Source: Chlamydiota bacterium
GTDB lineage: Bacteria > Chlamydiota > Chlamydiia > Chlamydiales > SM23-39
Direction of reading: 5' to 3'
Assembly (NCBI GenBank): GCA_021772165.1
Contig: JAJFMM010000080.1
Coordinates: 1-5,009 of the forward strand
Length of the DNA stretch: 5,009 bases
A program made the translations under genes and the position numbers. The notes beneath the pieces were generated by a model. The model made no database searches and had not been told where the DNA came from. It saw nothing but the letters and a program-made list of their open reading frames with translations. Below are positions 4,111-5,009 of the stretch, in pieces (position 1 is the first letter of the stretch; each line of letters starts with the position of its first letter).

Positions 4111-5009
4111 AGGTCTGCTGCCTTTCTTATTGCTTGGTTATAAATTGGATAGGGATGAATGAGGCTGGAGAGTTTGCGCAATGGGATTTTCGCCAGCATC
4201 GCTAGGGTGATCTCTCCTAGCATCTCGCCTGCGCGGGGTCCAACGATGGTGCATCCTAGAATTTTGCTGCTCCACTTCTTGGTGATGACTTTCACAAATC
4301 CTTCTGTTCTTCCTTCTGTCAGCGCGCGATCTACAGCAGAAAAAGGGATCTGGTAGCTTGCGATCTTGTAGCTTTTGGCGGCCTCTTCTTCAGATAATCC
4401 CACGCTGGCAACTTCAGGATCGGTAAATGTCACGCGCGGTATCGACTGTTTGTGATCCACTTTTTTCTTAAAAGGACCCGGAAGCAGAAGTGAGGTAAGA
4501 ATGGAGCGCGCTTGATTCTCTGCCCAATGGGTGAAATAGGGTGCTCCTACAATATCTCCTACAGCCCAAATGTGCGACTGGTTAGTCCGTCCATAGCCAT
4601 CTACGGGGATGCCCTTTTCAGAAAAATGGACGCCTGCTGCATCTAAGTTCAGTGAAGAGACGTTTGGTTTTCTTCCGATGGAAACGAGCAAGGCGTCTGT
4701 TTCTACTTTCTGATCTTTGTCGAGGGTGATCTGAAATTTGTTGTTATGATAACTGACTTCTTGAATCCCTAATCCGAGGTAGAGAGCGACTCCTTCTTTT
4801 TTGAATTGCTCGTCAATCACTGTTTGTGCGTCGGGCTCTTCTTTATTCAGTAGGGTATCATGAGAATGAATCAGAGAGACTTGAGAGCCGAGCCTGTGGA
4901 AAGCTTGTGCGAGCTCGCAACCGATGGGTCCCCCGCCCAATACTGCTAGGGTCTTGGGAATTTCTTTCAGATCAAAAACAGTTTCATTGGTCAAAAAGGG
5001 TGTTTCTTC
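4062..5009 (-). CDS. FAD/NAD(P)-dependent oxidoreductase, mercuric-reductase-like class, C-terminal part (5' end outside window)
   Basis: These are the last 315 residues of a class I pyridine nucleotide-disulfide oxidoreductase (usual length about 450-500). The frame is open to the right edge: TTG at 4994-4992 is an internal Leu in EETPFLTNETVFDL, a stretch typical of the family, so the start lies outside. In fragment numbering there is the NAD(P)-binding motif VLGGGPIGCELAQAF (23-37), the second FAD contact IWAVGDIVGAPYFTHWAE (147-164), and the dimerisation domain beginning IPRVTFTDPEVASVGLSEEE (190-209). The N-terminal FAD domain with the redox CxxxxC is not visible. The C-terminal dyad region reads HPYPIYNQ (285-292) instead of the HPTxxE of lipoamide dehydrogenase. 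There is no terminal Cys pair, so it is not a true mercuric reductase; the substrate is unknown. Its end overlaps the TVP38 gene by 49 bp, and both domains are fused in other bacteria. Confidence 0.92.
   Translation of the reverse strand, partial: EETPFLTNETVFDLKEIPKTLAVLGGGPIGCELAQAFHRLGSQVSLIHSHDTLLNKEEPDAQTVIDEQFKKEGVALYLGLGIQEVSYHNNKFQITLDKDQKVETDALLVSIGRKPNVSSLNLDAAGVHFSEKGIPVDGYGRTNQSHIWAVGDIVGAPYFTHWAENQARSILTSLLLPGPFKKKVDHKQSIPRVTFTDPEVASVGLSEEEAAKSYKIASYQIPFSAVDRALTEGRTEGFVKVITKKWSSKILGCTIVGPRAGEMLGEITLAMLAKIPLRKLSSLIHPYPIYNQAIRKAADLWLTQTILAIFQRKKK

Noticed and set aside
4992..4994. TTG as the start of the oxidoreductase
   Set aside because: The frame stays open to the window edge with family-typical residues (EETPF) before it, and a start here would remove the FAD domain.
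4062..5009. Mercuric reductase (merA) as a specific name
   Set aside because: The C-terminal Cys pair is absent and no other mer gene is present; only class-level similarity is supported.

Overview
The window looks like a piece of a chlamydial chromosome, most likely from an environmental (Parachlamydia-like) member of the Chlamydiota. The reasoning is inferential. A gapA gene is followed by a small protein whose N-terminal domain I recall as typical of the gene next to gapA in Chlamydia (C. trachomatis CT505/CT504, from memory, not checked). The tRNA gene has no encoded CCA, and ribosome binding sites are weak throughout. No toxin, CRISPR, phage or transposase gene is visible, and all the proteins look like ordinary chromosomal housekeeping or membrane functions.

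Left part, plus strand (1-1139): the 3' end of gapA (glyceraldehyde-3-phosphate dehydrogenase) is followed after 42 bp by a GTG-started 257-residue protein. This protein has a folded-looking N-terminal domain, a dense Lys/Arg patch and a long acidic, probably disordered tail. An 11-bp perfect hairpin follows it.

Middle (1140-2800, plus strand): a class II tRNA-Leu(UAA) gene lies at 1217-1299. The 142 bp after it are unusually structured. A 24-nt direct repeat of the tRNA 3' end plus flank (20/24 identical) brackets a roughly 78-nt segment that can fold into a nested stem-loop. A sodium:solute symporter (SSS) family permease of 452 residues follows, apparently without a Shine-Dalgarno sequence and possibly from a near-leaderless transcript.

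Right part, minus strand (5009 down to 2778): a tightly overlapping three-gene set, read right to left. It consists of a FAD/NAD(P)-dependent disulfide-type oxidoreductase of the mercuric-reductase-like class (5' end beyond the window), a TVP38/TMEM64 (VTT/DedA-like) membrane protein overlapping it by 49 bp, and a CDP-alcohol phosphatidyltransferase overlapping the TVP38 gene by 8 bp. Oxidoreductase and TVP38 domains occur as single fused proteins in other bacteria, so the pair probably works together. The third gene suggests a link to phospholipid synthesis or membrane lipid handling. The last gene meets the symporter gene tail to tail with a 23-bp overlap.

The points most worth a second look are the bracketed structured element downstream of tRNA-Leu and the A9 tract at the TVP38/CDP-alcohol transferase junction, where loss of one A would fuse the two proteins. 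Next are the loss of the usual C-terminal His/Glu dyad in the oxidoreductase, and the basic patch in the hypothetical protein. None of these amounts to a demonstrated new system.
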